Shown: piece by piece, positions 22,960-29,948 of the stretch | How positions within the stretch are numbered: position 1 is the stretch's first letter | Layout: every line of letters starts with the position of its first letter | Virus record (IMG/VR): IMGVR_UViG_3300046454_000221 | Location: 1-30,544 of that record | DNA from: a virus | Length of the DNA stretch: 30,544 nucleotides | Strand: one strand, 5' to 3' | Position numbers and translations under genes: made by a program | Notes under the pieces: model-generated | Databases searched by the model: none | What the model was told of the DNA's origin: nothing | Seen by the model: only the letters and a program-made list of their open reading frames with translations

Positions 22960-23230
22960 GTTGAAACCTCGCAAAGCGTGGGACAAAACAATCGCGCATC
23001 GCGCCGCTGTTGCGGTCGATGTGGCGCATGATGCCGAAAACGTCGTGCGCGAAATTCCCGTCGTCGGCCTTAAGCAACAGCTCGAGATCGAGCGGCTGCA
23101 TCCGGTGTGCCATCACAAGATCGATGGCGATGGCGGCGCGCACCGTTGGTTGCTTGAAACGCCGAGCGAGCTTTTCGGCGCGGTCGACGATCTCGGTTAG
23201 CAGCTTGGCTTCGCGCTTGTCGGTTTTCAT
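22940..23230 (-). CDS. DUF6874-like small phage protein
   Basis: A 96-residue protein from ATG 23230, overlapping the previous gene's stop by 4 bases. It contains MQPLDLELLLKADDGNFAHDVFGIMRHIDRNSGAMRDCFVPRF, which I recognise as the DUF6874 pattern ('PLDLExLLxADDxNFAHDVFGIxRHIDR'). Function unknown, common beside recombination genes. The N-terminal helix is basic. The start is chosen because the upstream arginine-rich extension has shadow-like composition. Confidence 0.6.
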   Translation of the reverse strand: MKTDKREAKLLTEIVDRAEKLARRFKQPTVRAAIAIDLVMAHRMQPLDLELLLKADDGNFAHDVFGIMRHIDRNSGAMRDCFVPRFARFQHDHDAS

Positions 23231-23532
23231 GACAGCCCGCCGGGATAGATGTCTGGATGCACCACGACCTCGCCGAGCGCGTAATACACGCCACACGGAT
23301 CGAGCCTCGGGATGTCGAAATTGACATAGCCGTTGCCGAACGACTCGACCTCGGCGAACAGCCCGTCGATCTCGCTTTGCACGGCGTCGCGGCTATAGCT
23401 GAAGATCGCATAATAATTGCGGTTGGCGTTTTCGCGGTCGGTGTCGCGGATGATCACGACGCGCTCGCGGGTGAGCTGCGCGCGCACGCGGCGTTCGGTG
23501 GCCAGATCGATGACGTTGTTGTTCGGTTGCAT
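23227..23532 (-). CDS. Hypothetical conserved phage protein, first of leftward early operon
   Basis: A 101-residue protein MQPNNNVIDLATERRVRAQLTRERVVIIRDTDRENANRN, ending FAEVESFGNGYVNFDIPRLDPCGVYYALGEVVVHPD. The mixed alpha/beta composition with a conserved-looking DIPRLDPCGVYYALG motif suggests a folded enzyme or structural domain but I do not know the family. It is the first gene after the immunity-region promoter area and overlaps the next by 4 bases. Confidence 0.55.
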   Translation of the reverse strand: MQPNNNVIDLATERRVRAQLTRERVVIIRDTDRENANRNYYAIFSYSRDAVQSEIDGLFAEVESFGNGYVNFDIPRLDPCGVYYALGEVVVHPDIYPGGLS

Positions 23533-23782
23533 GTGGTGGCACTACACAGAAAACAGGCATCCGCGAATCAGAGGATAGTGGTTTTCCATGTAACGTCGAG
23601 TCGAAAAGAATTTTTGAAACGTCAGTGAGTCTGACGTGTATCTGTGTCGCGCGATTTCAAATTTCGTTATTGATAATTTCCACAACAAATTTACTATGAC
23701 CTTGGCCGCACAAATTGCCGGGCGCGGCTCAATGGGAATCCAAACCACTAATAGAGGTCAGCGAATGTAAGGGAGTACCATC
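23533..23782. promoter_or_regulatory. Immunity/early control region with operator-like sites
   Basis: No convincing gene (a 68-residue minus frame at 23542-23748 has no good start). At 23619-23637 there is a 7-base-arm inverted repeat ACGTCAG-TGAGT-CTGACGT, a candidate operator with a GAGTC (GANTC) site in its centre. A sigma-70-like pair TTGATA (23670-23675) and TACTAT (23692-23697), 16 bases apart, faces right toward the gene at 23783. A GGGAG ribosome-binding site at 23771-23775 serves that gene. The leftward promoter must also lie here but was not identified with confidence. Confidence 0.55.
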
Positions 23783-24106
23783 GTGCACAAGTTGTTGACC
23801 GACGACGAAAAAAGTTGGCGAGTTCAAGCCGTCGCAAACTTGGAATTTGCCACTACAACCTTGAAAAAAATTGAACGCTCGTTATGGCGCGTTGGGCTTG
23901 GCCGGTTGTGCCGCCCGCTGCGCGAGGTGCTAGAGGCACTCGCACTCACGAAATATTTACTGGTACATCCCATGCCCGAGGTGGGCGGCGACGACGGCGG
24001 CGAGCGCCAATCACCGGATCAGGTGGTGCCGCGTTTGCGCGTGGTTGCTGGCGGCTCGGGCTCTATCGGCTTGCCGAAAGCCCGCCCGAGCGGCAATTTC
24101 GCGTAG
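23783..24106 (+). CDS. Hypothetical small protein converging on the repressor gene
   Basis: A 107-residue protein, GTG start, GGGAG ribosome-binding site 7 bases upstream and a good promoter further up. The first 60 residues (HKLLTDDEKSWRVQAVANLEFATTTLKKIERSLWRVGLGRLCRPLREVLEALALTKYLLV) are helical and amphipathic. The rest is glycine/arginine/proline-rich and lies antisense to the last 88 bases of the repressor gene. The N-terminal part looks real. No family recognised; a short regulator or membrane-associated peptide are possibilities. Confidence 0.48.
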   Translation: MHKLLTDDEKSWRVQAVANLEFATTTLKKIERSLWRVGLGRLCRPLREVLEALALTKYLLVHPMPEVGGDDGGERQSPDQVVPRLRVVAGGSGSIGLPKARPSGNFA

Positions 24107-24390
24107 GTGCCGTTCGTTAGCGGAACGCGCAGCAATAGCCGCAGCGCCTCGCTTAGCCCGTTGGTATCGCCGTCAAGAATGTAGTCGTGGGTTAAGCCGG
24201 GGATCGACCGTTTCAGCCGGGCGCACATATCCCGGCTGATCGGATAGCCTTGTTCGATGTTTGACCAGCGCGCCAAGGTGACGCCGAGCAAACGGGCAAA
24301 ATCAATCTTGCGGTCATAGCCGAGCTTTTCGCGCAGATCGCGCATCCGCGTCGGCACGGGTGCCTTTGACAGATCAGGGTTTTGGGCCAT
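24019..24390 (-). CDS. XRE-family prophage repressor (CI-like)
   Basis: A 123-residue protein. Residues 15-70 (MRDLREKLGYDRKIDFARLLGVTLARWSNIEQGYPISRDMCARLKRSIPGL) form a helix-turn-helix of the XRE type: recognition helix at LARWSNIEQG. The C-terminus is short and lacks a visible LexA/S24 peptidase, so it may be a small repressor without self-cleavage, relieved by another route. It is transcribed away from the Cro-like gene at 24565, the classic immunity arrangement. The last 88 bases are antisense to the gene at 23783-24106. Confidence 0.75.
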   Translation of the reverse strand: MAQNPDLSKAPVPTRMRDLREKLGYDRKIDFARLLGVTLARWSNIEQGYPISRDMCARLKRSIPGLTHDYILDGDTNGLSEALRLLLRVPLTNGTYAKLPLGRAFGKPIEPEPPATTRKRGTT

Positions 24391-24564
24391 GTGGCATAGC
24401 CTCTAGTTTGTGGCGGGCGTGGCGACCCGTCAGGGAACAAAAGGTAGGCCAGAACTGACCAGCCTTTCAAATTAAATTTTGCCGAAACGCAACAAAATTG
24501 AATAGCGGGTTTTCATGTAATTGGATGCTTGATTCTCATGTAACCCGGTCGCAAAGTTCGGGGC
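24391..24564. promoter_or_regulatory. Divergent repressor/Cro operator-promoter region
   Basis: A 174-base A/T-rich gap between the divergent genes. It has two direct TTCATGTAA/CTCATGTAA motifs at 24512-24520 and 24535-24543, 23 bases apart, consistent with operator sites recognised from one face of the helix, and a GATTC (GANTC) at 24531-24535 next to the second. No unequivocal -35/-10 pair was chosen. The 174 bases contain no other gene. Confidence 0.55.
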
Positions 24565-24828
24565 ATGGCTGATTCGCACAAGCCCGATCTCACCACCGTC
24601 AACAACATAATTGCCGCGCTCGGCGGCGACGACGAGGTGATGGCGCGGCACCGGGCCAGCGCGCCGTCGGTATGCAATTGGCGGCGCAAGCGGAAATTCC
24701 CCGCCAAAGAATACAAGCAAATGATCGACGATCTGGCGCAGCGCGGCTTTGCGCCGCCGCCGTCGCGGCTGTGGGGGCAGCGCGACGGCGGCCAGCGCAA
24801 GCCCGCCAGAAAGAAAACCCGCCGTTGA
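24565..24828 (+). CDS. Cro-like DNA-binding protein
   Basis: An 87-residue protein. Residues 10-60 (VNNIIAALGGDDEVMARHRASAPSVCNWRRKRKFPAKEYKQMIDDLAQRG) have the Cro/YdaS-like helix-turn-helix with a VCNWRRKRKFP recognition segment; very similar short proteins ('carph-isopro' domain) sit opposite repressors in many alphaproteobacterial prophages. Strongly basic tail (PARKKTRR). It starts the rightward early operon. Likely represses the CI-like gene during lytic growth. Confidence 0.7.
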   Translation: MADSHKPDLTTVNNIIAALGGDDEVMARHRASAPSVCNWRRKRKFPAKEYKQMIDDLAQRGFAPPPSRLWGQRDGGQRKPARKKTRR

Positions 24829-24854
24829 TGTCTGCGTTTGTAGGAGAGTCCGTC

Positions 24855-25328
24855 ATGGCCGATTGGACCATCGAGCTGATCAACAAGGTGATCCGGTTAT
24901 GGACGGTAGAGAACAGATCGGCGTCGGAAATTGGTGTATCGGAAGGGCTGTCACGCTCAACGGTCATGGGGAAGCTTTACCGTCTTGGGCTGTTGCATCG
25001 GGGTAAGCCCGGCAAACCGGCAAGCACGCCGCCAACATTTCATAAGCGCCGCCGCCCGCCGAAACAACCGGCGGCGGTTGGCATACATATCGAGGTCGAC
25101 GAGGTGCCAAACAAACCGAAACCATTCCTAGGGCTGTGGCTCGCCGAGCTTGAGCCCGGCGATTGCCGCTATCCGAGCGACGACCAGAGCGCCGCGCCGT
25201 ATCAATTCTGTGGCCAGCCGACCCGGTTCGGCTCGTCCTATTGCGGCTACCATTTCGAGCGGTGCTGCAATCCTCCTGGCCGAACGCCGAGCGTTCCGGC
25301 CTATGACATGGCGGTGCGGGGCAAGTGA
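24855..25328 (+). CDS. GcrA-family cell-cycle regulator
   Basis: A 157-residue protein from ATG 24855, chosen because TAGGAGAG (24841-24848) is 6 bases upstream; the longer upstream frame overlaps the Cro-like gene and is spurious. The N-terminus (ADWTIELINKVIRLWTVENRSASEIGVSEGLSRSTVMGKLYRLGLLHRGK) is a GcrA helix-turn-helix; the C-terminus (CRYPSDDQSAAPYQFCGQPTRFGSSYCGYH) is the GcrA C-domain with Cys/His residues. Host GcrA couples transcription to GANTC methylation by CcrM. Here it lies directly before a beta-class DNA methyltransferase, suggesting the phage modifies or uses methylation-linked transcription. A GAGTC lies between the SD and start. Confidence 0.82.
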   Translation: MADWTIELINKVIRLWTVENRSASEIGVSEGLSRSTVMGKLYRLGLLHRGKPGKPASTPPTFHKRRRPPKQPAAVGIHIEVDEVPNKPKPFLGLWLAELEPGDCRYPSDDQSAAPYQFCGQPTRFGSSYCGYHFERCCNPPGRTPSVPAYDMAVRGK

Positions 25329-26681
25329 ATGGCCGCGTTCCTCGATGGCCGCGTGATGTTGCATCCTGGCGATTGCCTCAATGTCCTGGCGGGCATTACG
25401 GGCGACAGCGTGGATTCCTGTGTCACCGACCCGCCCTATCACCTCACCTCAATCGTCAGACGCTTTGCCAATGCGACGCTAGAGCATGAGCTGTTTGCCG
25501 CTAACCATCCGATCCCTGCCTATGGCCGCTTGTCGCGCGGCTTCATGGGCAAGCAATGGGATGGCGGCGACATTGCGTTTCGCGCCGAGCTGTGGGCCGA
25601 GGTGTTTCGCGTTCTCAAGCCCGGCGCTCACCTAATCGCGTTCGGTGGCACGCGGACCTATCACCGCATGGCGTGTGCGATTGAGGACGCGGGGTTCGAG
25701 ATACGCGATCAGATCGGCTGGTTGTACGGCTCAGGCTTCCCGAAATCGCATGACGTGAGCAAGGGGATTGATCGGGCGGCGGGGGCTGAGCGGGAATTAA
25801 TTACTGTTATTAATAGAACAGGCAAAGATGTGGGAACCTACGGTGCCTTTGCCGGACCATCACCAATAACAGCCCCCGCCACCGATGCCGCCCGTGATTG
25901 GGCCGGTTGGGGCACCGCGCTCAAGCCCGCATGGGAACCGATTGTGTTGGCGCGCAAGCCGCTGATCGGCACCGTCGCCGAGAACGTGCTGGCGCATGGC
26001 ACGGGCGCGCTGAACATTGATGGATGCCGGGTTGAGCATTCGGAAGAATGCCGAGAAATGGCACCGCAAGCTGAGCCGGGCGGTCGGATCATCAGACAAG
26101 CCGGGCGCTACAAGACCGTTCAAGAATTGAAGCCCAATGGCCGCTGGCCCGCCAACATCATCCATGACGGAAGCGATGAAGTGGTGGCGGCGTTTCCTGA
26201 AATCGCGCCAACATCGGGCCACGTTCGTCATAACGTGTCAAAGGACGAATATTTCACTGGCAAGGCACCGATAGCGCAAGCCGGTGTTAGCGATGCTGGC
26301 GGTTCCGCCGCCCGCTTCTTCTACACAGCCAAGGCCGACGCCGATGACCGGCTCGGCTCCAAGCATCCGACCGTCAAGCCGCTCGACCTGATGCAATGGC
26401 TGGTGCGGCTGGTGGCGCCGCGCGGCGGGCTTGTCCTCGATCCGTTTGCGGGCACCGGCACCACCGGCGAGGCGGCATGGCGCGAGGGTTGCCGCGCCGT
26501 GCTGATCGAGCGTGAGCCGGAATACTGCGCCGACATCGAGCGCCGCATGGGGTTGGCTTTGAGTGGGCCCGACGAGCGCGCCCGGCAAAGCATGAAAGAG
26601 AAGCTAAAAGACAAGCCCGCCGATCACGGGCCGCTGTTTTCCGAGATTTGGGACAAACCGTTTTATCCGGTGCCGAAATGA
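25329..26681 (+). CDS. DNA methyltransferase, beta-class (N4-cytosine/N6-adenine type)
   Basis: A 450-residue protein; ATG follows the gcrA stop directly. The catalytic motif DPPY is at D34-Y37 and the AdoMet-binding motif DPFAGTGTT is at about residues 371-379, i.e. the catalytic motif first and the binding motif last, the beta-class order shared with CcrM. The target-recognition part is residues ~110-290, including an A/T-rich insert at 25793-25830 unlike its surroundings. It has no restriction partner here, so it could protect phage DNA or reprogramme gene expression. Its target is unknown; similarity to CcrM is by class order only, not proven for GANTC. Confidence 0.82.
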   Translation: MAAFLDGRVMLHPGDCLNVLAGITGDSVDSCVTDPPYHLTSIVRRFANATLEHELFAANHPIPAYGRLSRGFMGKQWDGGDIAFRAELWAEVFRVLKPGAHLIAFGGTRTYHRMACAIEDAGFEIRDQIGWLYGSGFPKSHDVSKGIDRAAGAERELITVINRTGKDVGTYGAFAGPSPITAPATDAARDWAGWGTALKPAWEPIVLARKPLIGTVAENVLAHGTGALNIDGCRVEHSEECREMAPQAEPGGRIIRQAGRYKTVQELKPNGRWPANIIHDGSDEVVAAFPEIAPTSGHVRHNVSKDEYFTGKAPIAQAGVSDAGGSAARFFYTAKADADDRLGSKHPTVKPLDLMQWLVRLVAPRGGLVLDPFAGTGTTGEAAWREGCRAVLIEREPEYCADIERRMGLALSGPDERARQSMKEKLKDKPADHGPLFSEIWDKPFYPVPK

Positions 26682-26803
26682 CGCTTCCAACACTCAACGC
26701 GCGCCACCGCCGCGAGGGATGGGAATCATGGGGCAACGAGGCCCCGGACGATGACGAGGTGGCGCACAGTGAACAAGCTCACACCAATCAAACCCGGCAA
26801 TAA
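26678..26803 (+). CDS. Tiny ORF between the two methyltransferase genes
   Basis: A 41-residue frame from ATG 26678, which overlaps the methyltransferase stop as ATGA, ending at TAA 26801-26803. The product (MTLPTLNARHRREGWESWG ... DDDEVAHSEQAH) is charged and overlaps the start of the Dam-type gene in another frame. The ATGA coupling makes it plausible as a small translated peptide or as a leader that couples translation of the next gene. Confidence 0.4.
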   Translation: MTLPTLNARHRREGWESWGNEAPDDDEVAHSEQAHTNQTRQ

Positions 26804-27677
26804 GCGGCTCGTTAAATTCGATCCCGAGCGGCACCGGCTGACGGTGGCGGCGCTCGACTACGGCATCAAGGAAGCCAAGCGCATCAAGGATTGGCCCGCG
26901 CTCGAAAAGGCCATCGACGCCAAGATCGAGGAACAACAGGCGTTTGTGGCGTGGTGGGGCGGCAACATTCGATCCCAAGGTGAGGCGAGGAAAAAAGAAA
27001 ACCGCGTTCCCGGTTTTCTTTCGGTGTCCAAGGCCGAGGACCTTACCGGCATGGCGCAACAGCGCGTCGCCGATCTGAAAAAGCGGCTGAAACAAATCGA
27101 AAAATTCCGCGAGCTGTTGCTTGGTGCAGAATACCGCGCGGCTTGCCTAGCCGCCGCCGATAACGTGCGCGGCACTACCGGCACCGGCGAAAACGAATGG
27201 TTTACACCGCCGCAATATCTCGACATGGCGCGCGAGGTGATGGGCGGCATCGATCTCGATCCGGCGTCGAGCGATAGGGCGCAAGAGGTGGTGAAGGCGG
27301 CCAAGTATTTCACCAAGGCGGACGACGGATTGCAACACGAATGGCACGGCGCGGTTTGGCTCAACCCGCCTTACGCGCAGCCGCATATCGCTAATTTCGT
27401 TGCCAAGCTGGTGGCGGAATGTGAGGCCGGGCGCGTCAGCTCGGCGATTCTGCTAACGCACAATTACACAGACACGGCATGGTTTCATGAGGCGGCGGCG
27501 GTCGCGAATGGAATCTGTTTTACCCGAGGCCGCATCAAATTTTATGAGCCCGATGGCGCGGTCGCCGCGCCCACGCAAGGCCAAGCGTTTTTCTATTACG
27601 GCAAAAGCCTCGACCGTTTTCTGTCGGTGTTTGCTGGTGTTGGATTTATCGTGTTTCCGTTTGGGCCGCAGCCATGA
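26769..27677 (+). CDS. Phage DNA N6-adenine methyltransferase (Dam-type)
   Basis: A 302-residue protein from GTG 26769, which has a GAGGTGG Shine-Dalgarno sequence 6 bases upstream; a longer start at ATG 26751 is the alternative. Residues 1-120 are a helical N-terminal region. From residue 144 WFTPPQY, then DLDPASS (about 163) and NPPY at 199-202 mark the phage Dam family (PF05869). These enzymes methylate adenine, commonly in GATC, but the specificity here is not known. Two methyltransferase genes of different classes lie in the same operon. Confidence 0.85.
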   Translation: MNKLTPIKPGNKRLVKFDPERHRLTVAALDYGIKEAKRIKDWPALEKAIDAKIEEQQAFVAWWGGNIRSQGEARKKENRVPGFLSVSKAEDLTGMAQQRVADLKKRLKQIEKFRELLLGAEYRAACLAAADNVRGTTGTGENEWFTPPQYLDMAREVMGGIDLDPASSDRAQEVVKAAKYFTKADDGLQHEWHGAVWLNPPYAQPHIANFVAKLVAECEAGRVSSAILLTHNYTDTAWFHEAAAVANGICFTRGRIKFYEPDGAVAAPTQGQAFFYYGKSLDRFLSVFAGVGFIVFPFGPQP

Positions 27678-28204
27678 GCGGCGATATTCATTCGCCTGCA
27701 GCCTATGCCCAAGGCAAGATGCTCGATCATTCGGCGTGGGATGGCGGTTTGGTTCGGCGGATCACGCCGAGCGACATCGACATGGCGGTGGATGCTAACG
27801 GCAAAATCTTGTTTTGCGAGCTGTCATCGTCGGTGTCGCACTGGCTACAAGCCGACACCGGCCAGCTTGTGCTTTATCAAAACGCCATCAAGGGCGGCTG
27901 TCATTGTGCCTGTTTGTGTAGGCACAACGTCGGCATTGACCGCAAAATCAATACTAAAAATGATGTACAATCGTTCCATGTGATGTTGTGGGATTACGAT
28001 TTTGTTTGTTCTGATATTTTCCCGGGCAGCATGTGGAGCGGCTTTGTTCGGTATTGGGTGAATGATCCTCATGGGCCGTTGACGATCCGTCGCAAACTTC
28101 TCGGTTTTGCTGTTGGCCTCGTCAAGGCGCAAGAATTGCCGCCGCCAGATTCGCCGCCGTCCGTGCATTTTCAGAAACAAAGCGATCTTTTTGGAGCGGC
28201 GTGA
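27674..28204 (+). CDS. Hypothetical phage protein, possible degenerate nuclease-fold
   Basis: A 176-residue protein overlapping the Dam gene stop (ATGA). It has RRITPSDIDMAVDANGKILFCELSSSVSHWLQADTGQ followed by NAIKGGCHCACLCRHNVGID; the D-I-D ... G-K-I-L-F-x-E-x-S pattern resembles the D...ExK motif of PD-(D/E)XK nucleases with the Lys replaced by Ser. A run of Cys/His (CHCACLCRH) could bind metal. I do not know the family. Its neighbour is the DUF1376 gene. Confidence 0.5.
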   Translation: MSGDIHSPAAYAQGKMLDHSAWDGGLVRRITPSDIDMAVDANGKILFCELSSSVSHWLQADTGQLVLYQNAIKGGCHCACLCRHNVGIDRKINTKNDVQSFHVMLWDYDFVCSDIFPGSMWSGFVRYWVNDPHGPLTIRRKLLGFAVGLVKAQELPPPDSPPSVHFQKQSDLFGAA

Positions 28205-28654
28205 ATGGGCCGCCTCCGCTGGTACAAGCGCGATCCGCGTGCGGCCTTGGTGGGGATGCGCAAGCTGACGCTTGAGGAACGCGGCGCTTACAACACGATT
28301 CTAGAGCTGATCTACATACACGACGGCGCGCTTGAGGATGATTCCCGCGTGATCTGTGGCGAGCTGTGCTGCAACGCTCGCCGCTGGCGGCGGCTCAAGG
28401 CGCGGTTGTTGGAACTTGGCAAAATCTACGTTCACGCCGGGCATCTGCGCAACGAGCGCGCCGACGACGAGGTCAGGAATGCCCAAAGTTTGGTGAAACT
28501 TTCAGAATTAAAGGCCAATACTAGGTGGGCCCTACATAATGAAATCAAACGCTTACGCGATGCAGCAGCAATGCAACCTACATCTACAAAGAAAGATTAC
28601 TTAAGCGCAAAGGTCGTGCCAATTGCTAAGGGGCCACCAGACAAAAAAGCGTGA
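28205..28654 (+). CDS. DUF1376 / YdaU-like replication-associated protein, short form
   Basis: A 149-residue protein. Residues 1-85 (RWYKRDPRAALVGMRKLTLEERGAYNTILELIYIHDGALEDDSRVICGELCCNARRWRRLKARLLELGKI) match the DUF1376 (YdaU) winged-helix domain, often the N-terminal half of phage replication initiators. The remainder is short and basic. In many phages DUF1376 proteins are ~250-300 residues, so this one may be a stand-alone initiator domain. No helicase or primase gene is visible in the window. It ends 38 bases before the operator-like region at 28670-28704. Confidence 0.72.
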   Translation: MGRLRWYKRDPRAALVGMRKLTLEERGAYNTILELIYIHDGALEDDSRVICGELCCNARRWRRLKARLLELGKIYVHAGHLRNERADDEVRNAQSLVKLSELKANTRWALHNEIKRLRDAAAMQPTSTKKDYLSAKVVPIAKGPPDKKA

Positions 28655-28665
28655 AGCAAAAAATA

Positions 28666-28704
28666 GGTTAGTGACTCTGACGTAGGTTTCACGTGAAAAA
28701 CTAC
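28666..28704. promoter_or_regulatory. Operator-like region: GANTC motif and TTTCACGTGAAA palindrome
   Basis: AGTGACTCTGACGT at 28670-28683 repeats the 14-base motif at 23624-23637 (AGTGAGTCTGACGT) with a single mismatch, which falls on the N of the GANTC. It is followed by the perfect 12-base palindrome TTTCACGTGAAA (28687-28698) within a wider GTAG...CTAC pair. This covers the GTG at 28693. It looks like a transcription control site for the gene at 28729. Confidence 0.5.
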
Positions 28705-28728
28705 ACGGCCACCGCAGAGGCCGACAAC

Positions 28729-29259
28729 ATGGCCAAGCTGTTCAACGGCACCGAGGTGATCGACGAGTGGCACCCGCTCGACGATGTGCCGCCGCCGCGA
28801 TATGTGCCCGCAACGTGGAACGGCCCGCACGTGCAAACCTGTTTAATCGAGGCGTGGCGCGTTTTAAACCGCACGACGTGGCATCCACCATACCCGCGCC
28901 GGTTTGGCGCAACGTGGCCCCGCTATAAGCTGGAGTGGCACGATCTATTGGCGCTGGTCGGTGGCGGTGAGCTGGAAAGTATGCAGCGCGAGCAAAACCG
29001 TACCCGCATACTGCCAACCGCGCGCGAGATCAGCGAGATGGAAAAAGCCATGTGGTGGCCGATGACGTATCTGCACGATGAACACCACGTGCTGATCGTC
29101 AATGTCTGTGCCCGGGTTGCATCGTTCGACGGCGATCTTGCCCGCGAAATGGCGCGCCGCCGCTACACCGGCAACGTCGAGCAATGGCAAAAGCTAAACT
29201 GGCAATTGTGCGATTGGATCGCCAATGGGCTGATCGTCGACCGCGTGACGGTGTTCTGA
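28729..29259 (+). CDS. DUF6362-like hypothetical phage protein
   Basis: A 176-residue protein from ATG 28729, preferred because AGAGG (28716-28720) lies 8 bases upstream; the GTG at 28693 would give 188 residues and falls inside an operator-like palindrome. The C-terminal half (QREQNRTRILPTAREISEMEKAMWWPMTYL, then IVNVCARVASFDGDLAREMARRRYTGNVEQWQKLNWQLCDWIANGL) resembles the DUF6362 pattern of a helical DNA-binding-like domain (E-I-S-x-M-E ... R-x-x-A-R). Function unknown. Confidence 0.55.
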   Translation: MAKLFNGTEVIDEWHPLDDVPPPRYVPATWNGPHVQTCLIEAWRVLNRTTWHPPYPRRFGATWPRYKLEWHDLLALVGGGELESMQREQNRTRILPTAREISEMEKAMWWPMTYLHDEHHVLIVNVCARVASFDGDLAREMARRRYTGNVEQWQKLNWQLCDWIANGLIVDRVTVF

Positions 29260-29265
29260 TGGTAT

Positions 29266-29301
29266 CTACAAACGCCGCCGGTTTTTCGCTTGCGTTTGTA
29301 G
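29266..29301. promoter_or_regulatory. 10-base inverted repeat ahead of the gene at 29310
   Basis: CTACAAACGC (29266-29275) pairs perfectly with GCGTTTGTAG (29292-29301) across a 16-base spacer. The right arm abuts a GTAGGGTG Shine-Dalgarno-like sequence for the ATG at 29310. The same 12-mer TGCGTTTGTAGG occurs at 24833-24844 directly before the gcrA start. The hairpin could occlude the ribosome-binding site in RNA, or mark an operator in DNA. Confidence 0.55.
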
Positions 29302-29309
29302 GGTGCTGA

Positions 29310-29948
29310 ATGATCACCGACCTCGACGATGACGTGGTCCGCTATCTGTCGGCGGTCGAGGCCATCGCGATCTACATCGCTACGGTCGACGGCGTGCCGG
29401 TTCGTGTAGGTTTTGCTCATGATCCGCGCAAAACCAAAGCTTTCCTGATCCGGCGTTGGCCAAGCCTGACGATCTCATGGCTCGCATGGTTTGACGACAG
29501 CAAGGACGAGGCATCGAGCTTTATCAACGACATATCCGGCAACATCAGCGACATACTGATCGAACACGGCACCGCTCGCCCGCTTGCTGGTGTTGTTGCT
29601 CATATCGAAAGCCTCGCGCGTGCGGAAGGTTTAACGCTGACGCCGCATGGTCGCGCCATAGAGCGCGCCCATGCAGCGAGCGAGCGCCTTAGTCAGGCGC
29701 TCGCTGCGCTCAAGGCCCGAGGTGAGCTGGCAGCGTTTAACGCCGCCTATCGGGTTTATCGTCAGGAACGCAATGCCAATGGCGAATCAGCAATGCCGTT
29801 TTGGGCCGCCGAGCAAGGTTTGCAGCGTTTAATTATCCGACATCTGGTGTCGCACGATAATTTTTTAGTGTCGGCGATGTTGCCCGCTATTCGTCAAGCT
29901 TTTCCGTGGTTTCGTGCCCGCTATGACACCTCGGAACAGGGTCTATGA
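29310..29948 (+). CDS. Hypothetical phage protein
   Basis: A 212-residue protein. The N-terminus (VEAIAIYIATVDGVPVRVGFAHDPRKTKAFLIRRWPSLTISWLAWFDDSKDEASSFIND) has a short strand-helix look reminiscent of a GIY-YIG-like beginning (IYIA...VGFAxDP), without the full catalytic set. The C-terminal half is helical (ERAHAASERLSQALAALKARGELAAFNAAYRVYRQER). An RBS (AGGGTG) precedes the ATG. No family recognised. Confidence 0.5.
   Translation: MITDLDDDVVRYLSAVEAIAIYIATVDGVPVRVGFAHDPRKTKAFLIRRWPSLTISWLAWFDDSKDEASSFINDISGNISDILIEHGTARPLAGVVAHIESLARAEGLTLTPHGRAIERAHAASERLSQALAALKARGELAAFNAAYRVYRQERNANGESAMPFWAAEQGLQRLIIRHLVSHDNFLVSAMLPAIRQAFPWFRARYDTSEQGL

Noticed and set aside
23542-23748. Minus-strand 68-residue frame upstream of the leftward operon
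   Set aside because: It has no good start or Shine-Dalgarno sequence and covers A/T-rich control DNA with operator and promoter motifs.
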